Positions 14,193-22,755 of a stretch of 64,000 nt of DNA are shown here, piece by piece. Origin of the DNA: Lachnocurva sp029100405 (GTDB taxonomy: Bacteria; Bacillota; Clostridia; Lachnospirales; Lachnospiraceae); NCBI GenBank assembly GCA_046263755.1, contig JBJYZC010000004.1, positions 1-64,000 on the forward strand, in the 5' to 3' direction. Each line of letters begins with the position of its first letter. The stretch's first letter is position 1. The notes under the pieces were generated by a model. It was not told the origin of the DNA, made no database searches, and saw nothing but the letters and a program-made list of their open reading frames with translations. The translations under genes were made by a program, and so were the position numbers.

Positions 14193-14665
14193 ATAGAAAC
14201 TTCCTTAATGATAGAAACTGCCATGGAAAGCGCCATCCGGCTTGCCTGGAAGCGGACCAGATTCCTTGTGCCATGGAAATGGTAGCGTCGAACCAAAGTT
14301 TTACTCCGATAGGAAACCGCAAGATATACAATTCCCTGCGGAATATCGCCATCCGGTCCGGGGCCTGCCACTCCGGTCGAGGCAATGCCAAGGTCTACAC
14401 CATAGGTCTTTCGAAGGCCCTCTGCCATGGCTTTGGCTGTCTCATAGGAAACCACACCATGATCCTGAATAATAGAAGGATCCAGATGCAGAATCTGATC
14501 CTTTGTTTCCTCGGAATAGGTCACAAAAGACTCCGTCAGGATATCGGAAGCACCCGGAACAGAAACAATCGAGCTTACGATCATTCCGCCGGTACAGGAT
14601 TCCGCTGTGGCCACAGTCTCTGTTCTTTTTTTTAAAATATGGACCAGTTCTTTTTCAAATAACAT
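14183..14665 (-). CDS. pncC: CinA C-terminal domain protein (NMN amidohydrolase PncC)
   Basis: This 160-residue stand-alone CinA-C domain hydrolyses nicotinamide mononucleotide to nicotinate mononucleotide in pyridine-nucleotide salvage. The catalytic Ser is in VATAESCTGGMI, and the VPGAS.....FVTYS and STGVAGP(GPDGDIPQG) blocks are typical. The N-terminal CinA/MoCF domain found in many CinA proteins is absent. It shares one base with pgsA. Confidence 0.92.
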   Translation of the reverse strand: MLFEKELVHILKKRTETVATAESCTGGMIVSSIVSVPGASDILTESFVTYSEETKDQILHLDPSIIQDHGVVSYETAKAMAEGLRKTYGVDLGIASTGVAGPGPDGDIPQGIVYLAVSYRSKTLVRRYHFHGTRNLVRFQASRMALSMAVSIIKEVSICV

Positions 14666-15213
14666 TAATTCTGCTCTTTCAGAACATCCTTATTCTTTAC
14701 CAGATAGTCGATCAGAGAAACGACGGTAAGTATGGTTGCCAGGCAGATCAGGATATTGGCAAAAATAACAGCTGCCTGTCCCTTGAATAAAGGCATGATA
14801 ATGAGCCAGATCACCATGGCCATCTGAGACACGGTCTTGGACTTTCCCCACATGGAAGCCGCAATGACGATTCCATTGTCAGCTGCGATCAGGCGGAAAC
14901 CGGAAATAATAAACTCACGAGCCACAATAATAATGACAGCGACGGTCGGAAGCTGACCCAGGGAAAGAAGACAGATCATAGCAGAGCAGACCAGAAGCTT
15001 ATCCGCCAAGGGATCCATAAACTTACCGAAATTTGTCACAAGGCCATATTTCCGTGCAATTTTACCGTCCAGCATATCCGTAAAGGAAGCCGCACAGAAA
15101 AGGACTTCGGCAATGATACGGAAGGATGCTTCATTGGGCTTAAAAAGCAAAAAGAAGATGAAAAACGGAATCATAATAACGCGTAAGATCGTCAGCTTAT
15201 TCGGTAAATTCAT
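14665..15213 (-). CDS. pgsA: CDP-diacylglycerol-glycerol-3-phosphate 3-phosphatidyltransferase
   Basis: PgsA forms phosphatidylglycerol phosphate in the cytoplasmic membrane. The CDP-alcohol phosphotransferase signature D-G-x2-A-R-x8-G-x3-D-x3-D is seen as DGKIARKYGLVTNFGKFMDPLAD. The 182 residues include about five hydrophobic segments and the start MNLPNKLTILRV. The start lies 17 bp inside rimO. Confidence 0.96.
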   Translation of the reverse strand: MNLPNKLTILRVIMIPFFIFFLLFKPNEASFRIIAEVLFCAASFTDMLDGKIARKYGLVTNFGKFMDPLADKLLVCSAMICLLSLGQLPTVAVIIIVAREFIISGFRLIAADNGIVIAASMWGKSKTVSQMAMVIWLIIMPLFKGQAAVIFANILICLATILTVVSLIDYLVKNKDVLKEQN

Positions 15214-16534
15214 TATTCAATTCTCCTACTAAATCATAATCATTGACTGCTGTGATGCGGACCGGGAGGATGTCACCGCTGATCAGTTCTCTCTCACAGG
15301 GGAAAAAGACCAGGCCGTCTACTGAGGGGGCATCCCGATAGGTTCGACCGACATAGACGCCCTGATCGGACATAAAGCCTTCCACCATGACAGGGAAAGT
15401 CTTCCCGATCAATGTCCGGTTCTTTCGGAAAACCAGGCCCTGCTGCGTCGACATGATTTCATCTCTCCAGCGGTTCTTGACTTTCTCCTCATGCTGGTTG
15501 GGATAAGAATAGGACGGCGTTCCCTTCTCTCTGGAATAAGGGAAACAACCGACCCGATCCAGATCCATTTCCTTTAAGAAATCAATCATTTCCTTATGCA
15601 TGGACTCTGTTTCACCGGGAAAGCCGGAAATCAATGAGGTTCGGATCGCAATGTCCGGCATGGCGGCCCGAAGCTTTTCGATGGTCACTTTGATATCCTT
15701 CTGGCTGGTTTTTCTTCCCATCCGCCCCAGAATCCAATCCGAAGCATGCTGGATCGGCATATCAATATAATGGCATACCTTGGAATTCCTGGCCATGGCC
15801 TGAATCAAGGCATCGTCAATAGATTCCGGATAGCAGTACAAAAGGCGGATCCACCGAAGACCCGGAATTTCATTCAAACGATCCAGAAGCTCAGGCAATT
15901 TCTTCTCTCCATAGAGATCCGTCCCGTAAAGAGTCGTCTCCTGAGCGACCAATATCAGTTCCCTGATGCCCCGATCCGCCATATCTCTGGCTTCTTTCAG
16001 GAGCTGTTCCATGGGGACGGAACGATAGGGACCCCGTAAGGATGGAATAATACAATAAGTACAATGCTTGTCGCAGCCTTCGGCAATTTTTAAATAGTCA
16101 AAGACTCCACCTGTCGTATTGATCCGTCCCTCGGATTCATCCGGAAGGCCGGTCAAAGGCTTGATGATCGACAGATTTTTCTCTTTTCCGAGTTTAGTAA
16201 CGGCTTCTACGATGGAATCATAGGAATTGGTACCAATGATCCCGTCGACTTCCGGCAGATCCTTTTGGATCTCCTCGGCATAGCGCTCACTCATGCAGCC
16301 TGCGACCAGAAGTCCTTTCAGATGGCCCTCTGTCTTATATTTTGCAAGATCAAGGATCGTATCAATGCTTTCCTGCAAAGCAGATTCGATAAAGCAGCAG
16401 GTATTGACAATGACAACATCGGCATCGGATTCATCCGCTACCAGTTCCATACCGGCCTTCTGAAGTCGATAGAGCATGTGCTCGGAATCCGACAGATTCT
16501 TGTCACAGCCCAGGGAAACAAAAGCTACCTTCAT
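15197..16534 (-). CDS. rimO: Ribosomal protein S12 methylthiotransferase RimO
   Basis: RimO is a radical-SAM enzyme that methylthiolates an Asp of ribosomal protein S12. The UPF0004 domain supplies the auxiliary cluster cysteines (VSLGCDKNLSDSE, VNTCCFIESA, VAGCMSERY). The radical-SAM motif is GCDKHCTYCIIP and a TRAM-like C-terminus follows. GCDKNLSDSE distinguishes it from MiaB, which is also in this window. It overlaps rpoZ by 4 bp. Confidence 0.95.
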   Translation of the reverse strand: MKVAFVSLGCDKNLSDSEHMLYRLQKAGMELVADESDADVVIVNTCCFIESALQESIDTILDLAKYKTEGHLKGLLVAGCMSERYAEEIQKDLPEVDGIIGTNSYDSIVEAVTKLGKEKNLSIIKPLTGLPDESEGRINTTGGVFDYLKIAEGCDKHCTYCIIPSLRGPYRSVPMEQLLKEARDMADRGIRELILVAQETTLYGTDLYGEKKLPELLDRLNEIPGLRWIRLLYCYPESIDDALIQAMARNSKVCHYIDMPIQHASDWILGRMGRKTSQKDIKVTIEKLRAAMPDIAIRTSLISGFPGETESMHKEMIDFLKEMDLDRVGCFPYSREKGTPSYSYPNQHEEKVKNRWRDEIMSTQQGLVFRKNRTLIGKTFPVMVEGFMSDQGVYVGRTYRDAPSVDGLVFFPCERELISGDILPVRITAVNDYDLVGELNNEFTE

Positions 16535-16950
16535 TCCTGGCTTTCTCCATCGGAAGCTGCCGTTTCAGTAGTTTCAGGATCAGAAGGATTTGTCTCGGCA
16601 ACTGCTTCTGAAGAGCTATCGCTTGCATCATCAGGGATCTCGATCTCTTCTATTGTCTCTTCTTTTGTCTCTTCATAAGCTTCTTTGATCTTTTCTTCGG
16701 TCATAAGCTTTTCTTCTGGTGTCTGGATCTTCAGTAATCCTTTGTCCATTTCCTCGACTGCGATGGAAAGCGGCTTCCTCTTTTCATTTGACTTCACATC
16801 AATTAAAGGTTCATCGCCATCGATCAGCTGACGGGCACGTTTTGCTGTTGCGCAAACGATACTGTAACGTGAGTTTACAACCGGCTCGTCACCGATCTCA
16901 CTGTTTTCATTCATTTTCTTCATCAGCTCAAGATAAGACGGATGTATCAT
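16531..16950 (-). CDS. rpoZ: RNA polymerase omega subunit with acidic C-terminal extension
   Basis: The first 75 residues match omega (MIHPSYLELMKK...NSRYSIVCATAKRARQLIDG, then KPLSIAVEEMDKGLL), which helps assemble RNA polymerase beside beta-prime. Typical omega is 60-90 residues. This one is 139, the extra being a highly acidic low-complexity tail (runs of Glu with Thr and Ser). It lies between gmk and rimO with 4-bp overlaps on both sides. gmk-rpoZ is the usual Firmicutes neighbourhood. Confidence 0.9.
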   Translation of the reverse strand: MIHPSYLELMKKMNENSEIGDEPVVNSRYSIVCATAKRARQLIDGDEPLIDVKSNEKRKPLSIAVEEMDKGLLKIQTPEEKLMTEEKIKEAYEETKEETIEEIEIPDDASDSSSEAVAETNPSDPETTETAASDGESQE

Positions 16951-17594
16951 GCTTCATTTTCTCCTTTCGAAAAGACGGCCAGTTCTTTTTGGATCTCATC
17001 TATGAAATCCGTGGAACGCATGGCTCTTAAGTGCTCTGCCTGGATCAGACTATGTACGGATCGTACGGCCCGGTCCAGATCATCATTAACAATAATATAA
17101 TCATACTGCTCCATGAGCAGTGATTCACGTGATGCTATCGCAAGTCTCTGTGCAACGACTTCCGGCTCCTCTGTTCCCCGGCCTTCCAGGCGTTCTTTTA
17201 AGACCGCAGCGGTTGGTGGTGTGACGAACAAAAGAAGGGCCTGAGGGAAAATCTTTCGGATCTGAAGGGCCCCCTGGACTTCAATTTCCAGAATAACATC
17301 TTTCCCTTCGGACAAAAGCTGGTCTACATAAGCTTTTGGAGTTCCATAATAATTCTGATTGAAGGAAGCATATTCCAAGAGTTCATGTTCCCGAATCATC
17401 TGTTCGAACTCCTCCCGGGATTTGAAGAAATATTCTCTTCCTTCCTCTTCTCCCTGCCTCTTCTGTCGGGTTGTCGCAGAAACAGACAGAAAATACTTTC
17501 CCGGATAGTCCGAGAGAAGGTGCTTCATGATCGTGCCTTTTCCCGCTCCGGAGAAGCCCGAAAGTACAATTACCATTCCTGTTTTTTCAGCCAT
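16947..17594 (-). CDS. gmk: Guanylate kinase
   Basis: Gmk phosphorylates GMP to GDP. The P-loop is GFSGAGKGT (residues about 13-21), and the GMP-binding region includes SVSATTRQKRQGEEEGREYFF. The EIEVQGALQIR and R-rich lid segments follow. At 215 residues it is family length. It overlaps remA by 8 bp and rpoZ by 4 bp. Confidence 0.97.
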   Translation of the reverse strand: MAEKTGMVIVLSGFSGAGKGTIMKHLLSDYPGKYFLSVSATTRQKRQGEEEGREYFFKSREEFEQMIREHELLEYASFNQNYYGTPKAYVDQLLSEGKDVILEIEVQGALQIRKIFPQALLLFVTPPTAAVLKERLEGRGTEEPEVVAQRLAIASRESLLMEQYDYIIVNDDLDRAVRSVHSLIQAEHLRAMRSTDFIDEIQKELAVFSKGENEA

Positions 17595-17856
17595 CGTTCT
17601 CCAGCTCCTTTACTTCCTTACTATCTCCATTCAAGCGGCCGGCTATCGTATCCGGATTCAAAGCGGATAAAAGAACCGCCCCGTTTTCCATCACAAGAAC
17701 TCCTCTGGTCTTTCGTCCCTGAGAAGCATCGATCAGTTGTCCGCTTTCCTTTGCTGTCTGCATCAGCCGTTTGGCCGGTGCAGAATCCGGCGTCACCATG
17801 CAGAGGATCTTATCCGAGGAAACCATGTTTCCAAAACCGATATTAATAAATTTCAT
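17587..17856 (-). CDS. remA: RemA-family (DUF370) regulator
   Basis: RemA-type proteins are small DNA-binding regulators. In Bacillus subtilis RemA activates extracellular-matrix and osmoprotection genes. The ATG at 17856 gives MKFINIGFGNMV and 89 residues, the family length, preceded by AGAGGAAG. The block SSDKILCMVTPDSAPAKRL and IDASQGRKTRGVLVM is diagnostic. It sits between yicC and gmk, as in most Firmicutes. Confidence 0.93.
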   Translation of the reverse strand: MKFINIGFGNMVSSDKILCMVTPDSAPAKRLMQTAKESGQLIDASQGRKTRGVLVMENGAVLLSALNPDTIAGRLNGDSKEVKELENDG

Positions 17857-17869
17857 GCCGGGCTTCCTC

Positions 17870-18751
17870 TTATTCGATATTTTGAACTTGTTCACGGATT
17901 TTCTCAACCAAAGTTTTCATCTCAATACCGAGATCTGCCGTAAGAACATCCGTAGACTTGGAAAGGATCGTATTACTTTCCCGATTCATTTCCTGAACCA
18001 GAAAGTCCAGTTTTCTTCCAACCGGCTCACTCGATCTAAGGTCCTTTCGTAAGGCGGCAACATGGCTCTTTAATCGAACCATCTCTTCATCGATGCAGAT
18101 CTTATCTGCATAAATTGTAACCTCAGAAGCGATCCGACTGTCATCGAGGTCTACATTTTCTCCTTGGAGTACTTCCTTCACCTTATCATAAAGGCGGATC
18201 CTGTAGTTTTCGATCAGTTCCGGTGCCCTCTCTTCCAATTGGCCCACAAGGAATGCCATGCGGTCAGCTTTCTCGGAAAGGTCTTTTGCCAAACGGTCTC
18301 CTTCGGCTTTTCTGGAACTGTGGAAATTTTCCAGTGCTTCTTCAATGACCGGGCGGATCTCTTCCCAAAGCCTGTCCTGATCCTCCTCGGTATCTGCCGG
18401 CAGAACAAGACCCGGCATGGTGAGAAGGCGGGAAGTCGTAAGATCGTTCCTAAGACCTAATTCCTCTGCCATCTCTTCTGCTGCTTTCCGGTAAAAGGAG
18501 GCCATGCCCCGGTCCCAGACCAGGTCAGCATCTCCTGTTTCGCTTCTTTTGATCCGAATCATAAGATCCGTCTTCCCACGGGAAACGGAATGCCCTACCA
18601 GGTTACGAATTGCCGGTTCCAGAGAATTGAATGCATCCGGAAGCCGGGTCGATAATTCAAGATAACGATGATTGACGGATTTTATCTCAACTAAGATCTG
18701 CTTCTGTCCGATCAAACGGGAGGAGCGGCCATAGCCTGTCATACTTTCCAA
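17870..18751 (-). CDS. yicC: YicC/YloC-family endoribonuclease
   Basis: YicC family proteins are endoribonucleases linked to small-RNA decay in E. coli, and YloC has a related role in Bacillus. The 293 residues show the SMTGYGR start, EIKSVNHRYLE near the N-terminus and a C-terminal GRKLDFLVQEMNRESNT block. The start is probably the TTG at 18751, because relatives begin M-x-SMTG. The ATG at 18742 would remove those residues. It is the first gene of the operon driven from 18825-18853. Confidence 0.93.
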   Translation of the reverse strand: MESMTGYGRSSRLIGQKQILVEIKSVNHRYLELSTRLPDAFNSLEPAIRNLVGHSVSRGKTDLMIRIKRSETGDADLVWDRGMASFYRKAAEEMAEELGLRNDLTTSRLLTMPGLVLPADTEEDQDRLWEEIRPVIEEALENFHSSRKAEGDRLAKDLSEKADRMAFLVGQLEERAPELIENYRIRLYDKVKEVLQGENVDLDDSRIASEVTIYADKICIDEEMVRLKSHVAALRKDLRSSEPVGRKLDFLVQEMNRESNTILSKSTDVLTADLGIEMKTLVEKIREQVQNIE

Positions 18752-18799
18752 AGGGACTGCCTGCCTTTCGAAGCTTACATTAGAAAATTACAGAGGTAA

Positions 18800-18829
18800 T
18801 TGCTAAAGACCATAAACAAACCTTATTAT
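18800..18829 (+). promoter_or_regulatory. Candidate rqcH promoter
   Basis: Plus-strand TTGCTA (18800-18805) lies 18 bp from TATTAT (18824-18829). It shares its -10 bases with the divergent yicC promoter, so the two are mutually overlapping. The leader to the rqcH ATG would be about 77 nt. Confidence 0.55.
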
Positions 18830-18853
18830 ATGTTTTTTAGATAAGCCAGTCAA
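18825..18853 (-). promoter_or_regulatory. Strong sigma-A promoter of the yicC operon
   Basis: Minus-strand TTGACT (18853-18848) and a consensus TATAAT (18830-18825) are spaced by 17 bp. It should drive yicC-remA-gmk-rpoZ-rimO-pgsA-pncC-rsmD-coaD and the coiled-coil gene. The genes from remA to rsmD overlap or nearly abut. Confidence 0.88.
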
Positions 18854-18912
18854 ACCAAATCTGTGTTATGATGAACAATGAAACGATTCAAAAAAAGAAA
18901 ACAGGAGACACC

Positions 18913-20664
18913 ATGGCTTTTGACGGTTTTACAGTACATGCACTGACAGACGAATTATCCGAACTTTTGACGGACCGGCGGATTTCAAAAATTGCCCAGC
19001 CGGAACCGGAGGAGATCCTCTTTACCATAAAGATGCCACACGGCACTCAGCGGCTTTTGATTTCAGCCAATGCCAGTCTGCCCCTGATCTATCTTACATC
19101 CGAAAATAAAACAGCTCCGGCTCTTGCACCTAATTTCTGCATGGTTTTACGGAAGCATATCGCCAATGGCCGGATCAAGAAGATCGAACAGATCGGTTTA
19201 GAGCGAGTCATCCGTTTCACCATCGAACATTTGGATGAACTGGGGGATAGCCGGGAAAAATATCTCTACGTTGAGATCATGGGCAAGCACAGTAATATTA
19301 TTTTCACAAATGAAGAGAATGTGATCATCGACAGTATCAAGCATATCTCCTTTCAGGTCAGTTCCGTACGGGAGGTCCTGCCCGGTAAGCAGTATTTCAT
19401 CCCGACCCAGGAGGGAAGAAAAGATCCCCTGGAGGAAGATGAAAGCGGTTTCCAAAAGCTTGCAGAAGGGAAGGCTCTTCCCATCTATCAGGCCATTTAT
19501 TCCTCCTATATCGGTTTCTCCCCTCTCATGGCAAATGAGCTCTGCTGCCGGGCCGGGCTGGATGGCGATCAGTCCACGGCCTCTCTGACCAAAGAGGATA
19601 GGGACAGATGTGCCCACGAATTCTCTTCCTTAATGAAGGATCTGAAAGAGAAAAACTATCATCCTGCCATCATCTATGACAAGGGAAGAGAAAAGCCCCT
19701 CGAATTCACCGTCCTGCCTCTGACCATCTATGCCGGAAGCGAAGTCAAAAACTTCCAGAGTGTTTCAGAAATGCTGGAAACCTATTATGCCGAGCGGAAT
19801 ATCTATACCAATATGCACCAGAAGTCTTCCGATCTTCGAAAGATCGTTCAGACTCTGATCCAGCGAAATGAGAAGAAGCTCTTTCTCCAAAAGAAGCAGC
19901 TCAAAGACACGGATAAGATGGACAAATATCGCCTCCGCGGTGAATTGCTTCAGGCATATGCCTATTCGATTCCGGAAGGAAGTAAGGAAGTTCTTCTCGA
20001 CAACTGGTATGACGGAAGTAAGGTCAAAGTCAGTCTGGATCCCCAAAAGACTCCGATGGAAAATGCCAGCCGCCTCTTCGAAAAGTATCAGAAGCTGAAA
20101 CGAACCCGGGAAGAGCTCTCTGTCTTCTGTAAAGAAACCGAGTCGACACTCCGCCATCTGGAATCCATCCGTGCAAATTTAGACCTCTGCGAAAACGAAG
20201 CAGATATTGCCGAGATCCGGTCCGAGATGGAAGATGCCGGTTTCGTCCATAAGAAATATGGAAAGAAAAAGAGCCGTCAGGTCAAATCTCTTCCTCTGCA
20301 TTTTGTGACAAAGGATGGTTTCCATCTCTATGTCGGAAAGAATAATCACCAGAATGATGAATTGACCTTTCATTTTGCCACCGGGAATGACCTCTGGTTT
20401 CATGCCAAGAAAATGCCGGGAAGTCATGTCATACTGAAGACGGAAGGCCGCGAAGTTCCGGATCATGATTACGAAATCGCCGCAGCTCTGGCAGCTTTCT
20501 ATTCTTCCGGCCGTGATAATGACAAGCTGGAAGTCGACTATCTCCGAAAAAAGAACGTAAAAAAGCCCAACGGCTCAGCCCCGGGCTTTGTAGTTTACTA
20601 TACGAATTATTCCATGACTGTGAAACCTTCTGTCGCAGAAGTGGAGGAAGTAAAAGAGTCCTGA
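18913..20664 (+). CDS. rqcH: RqcH (NFACT/Rqc2 family) ribosome quality control factor
   Basis: RqcH binds 50S subunits blocked by peptidyl-tRNA and adds C-terminal alanine tails that mark the nascent chain for degradation. It was formerly called a fibronectin-binding protein. The ATG at 18913 follows AGGAGA and gives the family start MAFDGFTVHALTDEL and 583 residues. An NFACT-N domain, a coiled coil (about 270-440) and the NFACT-R domain (HLYVGKNNHQNDELTF, LWFHAKKMPGSHVIL) are seen. It is divergent from yicC and convergent with recG, 7 bp away. Confidence 0.93.
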   Translation: MAFDGFTVHALTDELSELLTDRRISKIAQPEPEEILFTIKMPHGTQRLLISANASLPLIYLTSENKTAPALAPNFCMVLRKHIANGRIKKIEQIGLERVIRFTIEHLDELGDSREKYLYVEIMGKHSNIIFTNEENVIIDSIKHISFQVSSVREVLPGKQYFIPTQEGRKDPLEEDESGFQKLAEGKALPIYQAIYSSYIGFSPLMANELCCRAGLDGDQSTASLTKEDRDRCAHEFSSLMKDLKEKNYHPAIIYDKGREKPLEFTVLPLTIYAGSEVKNFQSVSEMLETYYAERNIYTNMHQKSSDLRKIVQTLIQRNEKKLFLQKKQLKDTDKMDKYRLRGELLQAYAYSIPEGSKEVLLDNWYDGSKVKVSLDPQKTPMENASRLFEKYQKLKRTREELSVFCKETESTLRHLESIRANLDLCENEADIAEIRSEMEDAGFVHKKYGKKKSRQVKSLPLHFVTKDGFHLYVGKNNHQNDELTFHFATGNDLWFHAKKMPGSHVILKTEGREVPDHDYEIAAALAAFYSSGRDNDKLEVDYLRKKNVKKPNGSAPGFVVYYTNYSMTVKPSVAEVEEVKES

Positions 20665-20671
20665 TCTGTCA

Positions 20672-22747
20672 TTACAGATTTGTATAAGTTTCATCTGCTT
20701 TCTTATCAACCAGTTTTCGAAGTCCCTTGTGACCCTCTTCTTCTAATTTCGGATCCCTCGAAAGGATCTGATCCGCATGTTGGGATGCCAGTTTCAAAAG
20801 ATCACTGTCGCGGTAGATGTCTGCCATCGTAAAGGCACTATCTCCGCTTTGCCGGATCCCCCTGGCATCTCCCGGGCCACGGAGCTTCAGATCCTCTTCC
20901 GCGATTTCAAAACCATCGTAACTATGATTCATGATGTCCAGTCTCTTATTGGCGTGGTCTGCATTTTTCTTCTGGCTGTTCATTAAGATACAATAGGACT
21001 GCCACTGACCACGCCCGACACGTCCGCGAAGCTGGTGGAGCTGGGCCAGACCGAAATGGTCTGCATTTTCTACCATCATGACCGTCGCATTCGGCACATT
21101 AACGCCGACCTCGACAACCGTGGTGGAGACAAGAATCTGGATCTTGTTTAAGGCAAAATCCCGCATGACTTCTTCCTTTTCTTCAGCTTTCATCCTGCCA
21201 TGAAGAATACCGACTTTGGCTTCCCCCTTCAGATATTCGGACAGATTTTTCCCATAATCCGTGACATTCTCCTGATCCAGATTTTCACTGGCCAAAACCA
21301 GGGGACAGATGATATAGGCCTGATGACCCTTTGCCACTTCCTTCCGAATAAAATTCCAGGCAGTCGGGCGCTTCTCCTCTGAAATCACAGCCGTTTTCAC
21401 CCGCAGTCTCTCGCTTGGCACATCATGGATCGTGGAAACCTGCATACCGTTATAAAGGATCAGAGCCAGAGTCCTTGGAATGGGCGTTGCACTCATGACA
21501 ATAGAGAATGGATGTTGGCCCTTTCGCAAAAAAGTATCTCTTTGCTTCACACCAAAACGATGCTGCTCATCGGTAATGACCAGAGCCAGAGCGTGATAGG
21601 AAACCCCTTCCTGAATCAGGGCATGGGTCCCGATAATAAAGTCTGCACTTCCATCCGCAATGGAAGCTAAGGCCTTTCGTCTTTCCGCCGCCTTCAAAGA
21701 GCCTGTGAGAAATGCAATATGAAAGGGAAGTTTGTAGCGGTCAATAAAGTCCTGAAAAGTCTTCTCATGCTGAGCAGCCAGGACTTCGGTTGGCGCCATA
21801 ATGGCTGCCTGATAGCCATTTTCTGCCATACGGACCATGGAAAGAAAGGCAACAATGGTCTTTCCGCTGCCGACATCTCCCTGGATCAGGCGTTCTTCGA
21901 TCGTGGAACCGCAAAAATCCCTGTTCAGATCCTCCAAAGCCTGCTTTTGTCCCCGGGTCAGAGAAAAAGGAAGATCTTCCATGATTTGGTCATAGATCTC
22001 ATGATGTTTCAGGACCAGATGATTTTTTCCCTTGGCCAGGCCTTTTTCTTCCATGCGTACACTTAAGAAGAAAACCAGAAATTCCTGATAACTGAAACGC
22101 CGGATGGCATCCGACAAGGCCTTTTCGCTTTCCGGAAAATGCATATTTCGTATGGCTTCCCCAAGGGGGAGGATATTTTCTTTCGACAGGAAGTCCTCTT
22201 CCGAGAAAAGAGGATCTTGAAGCGGCAGGCAGAGATTCAATGCCTCTTCTACCGTTTTTGTCATCTTCTGGTTGGAAATGCCCTTGGTCAGACTGTAAAC
22301 CGGAAGCAATCGGTCTGTCTCCTTCTGATAAGCTTGGGGAGAAAAGAGGGCAGGCTGTTCCAAACGGAATTCGCCATTCTTCTCTTGGACCGTTCCATAG
22401 ATGACATAAGGCGAGGCGACTCGGATATTCCTTGAAATATAGGGCATCCGGTACCAGAAGACCGAAATGGCCTTGTCTCCCCTTGTTCCGAGATAGAACA
22501 AACCTATGGTCACATCCATGGACCGATAGTGATGAGTCACCGGGGACTTCTTAAAAAAGCCGCGAAGTGCTGCCTTATTTCCCGGCTCCAGATCCTCTGT
22601 GCTATCCACTGCCTCCGGATAAACCATATAATCTCGTGGAAAATACAAGAGGAGATCTCCCGCCCGATCGATCCCGATCTTATGGAAGAGCTCCTCTGTC
22701 TTCGCCCCGATACCATGAAAATTATGGAGCGCTGCATCTTCATTCAT
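20672..22747 (-). CDS. recG: ATP-dependent DNA helicase RecG
   Basis: RecG remodels stalled forks and branched DNA. An N-terminal wedge/OB region is followed by helicase motifs: Walker A QGDVGSGKT, TEVLAAQHE, the DEQH box (ITDEQHRFGVKQR), MSATPIPRTL, and the C-terminal GRVGRG and QLHQLRG segments. At 691 residues it is full length. It is last in yloU-fakA-recG, 8 bp from fakA. No strong terminator is visible in the 7 bp before rqcH. Confidence 0.97.
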   Translation of the reverse strand: MNEDAALHNFHGIGAKTEELFHKIGIDRAGDLLLYFPRDYMVYPEAVDSTEDLEPGNKAALRGFFKKSPVTHHYRSMDVTIGLFYLGTRGDKAISVFWYRMPYISRNIRVASPYVIYGTVQEKNGEFRLEQPALFSPQAYQKETDRLLPVYSLTKGISNQKMTKTVEEALNLCLPLQDPLFSEEDFLSKENILPLGEAIRNMHFPESEKALSDAIRRFSYQEFLVFFLSVRMEEKGLAKGKNHLVLKHHEIYDQIMEDLPFSLTRGQKQALEDLNRDFCGSTIEERLIQGDVGSGKTIVAFLSMVRMAENGYQAAIMAPTEVLAAQHEKTFQDFIDRYKLPFHIAFLTGSLKAAERRKALASIADGSADFIIGTHALIQEGVSYHALALVITDEQHRFGVKQRDTFLRKGQHPFSIVMSATPIPRTLALILYNGMQVSTIHDVPSERLRVKTAVISEEKRPTAWNFIRKEVAKGHQAYIICPLVLASENLDQENVTDYGKNLSEYLKGEAKVGILHGRMKAEEKEEVMRDFALNKIQILVSTTVVEVGVNVPNATVMMVENADHFGLAQLHQLRGRVGRGQWQSYCILMNSQKKNADHANKRLDIMNHSYDGFEIAEEDLKLRGPGDARGIRQSGDSAFTMADIYRDSDLLKLASQHADQILSRDPKLEEEGHKGLRKLVDKKADETYTNL

Positions 22748-22755
22748 AACAATTC

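Noticed and set aside
20662..20680. Small hairpin (ATCTGT/ACAGAT) between rqcH and recG as a bidirectional terminator
   Set aside because: The stem is only 6 bp and neither side has a continuous U-tract. It also lies in the recG coding end.
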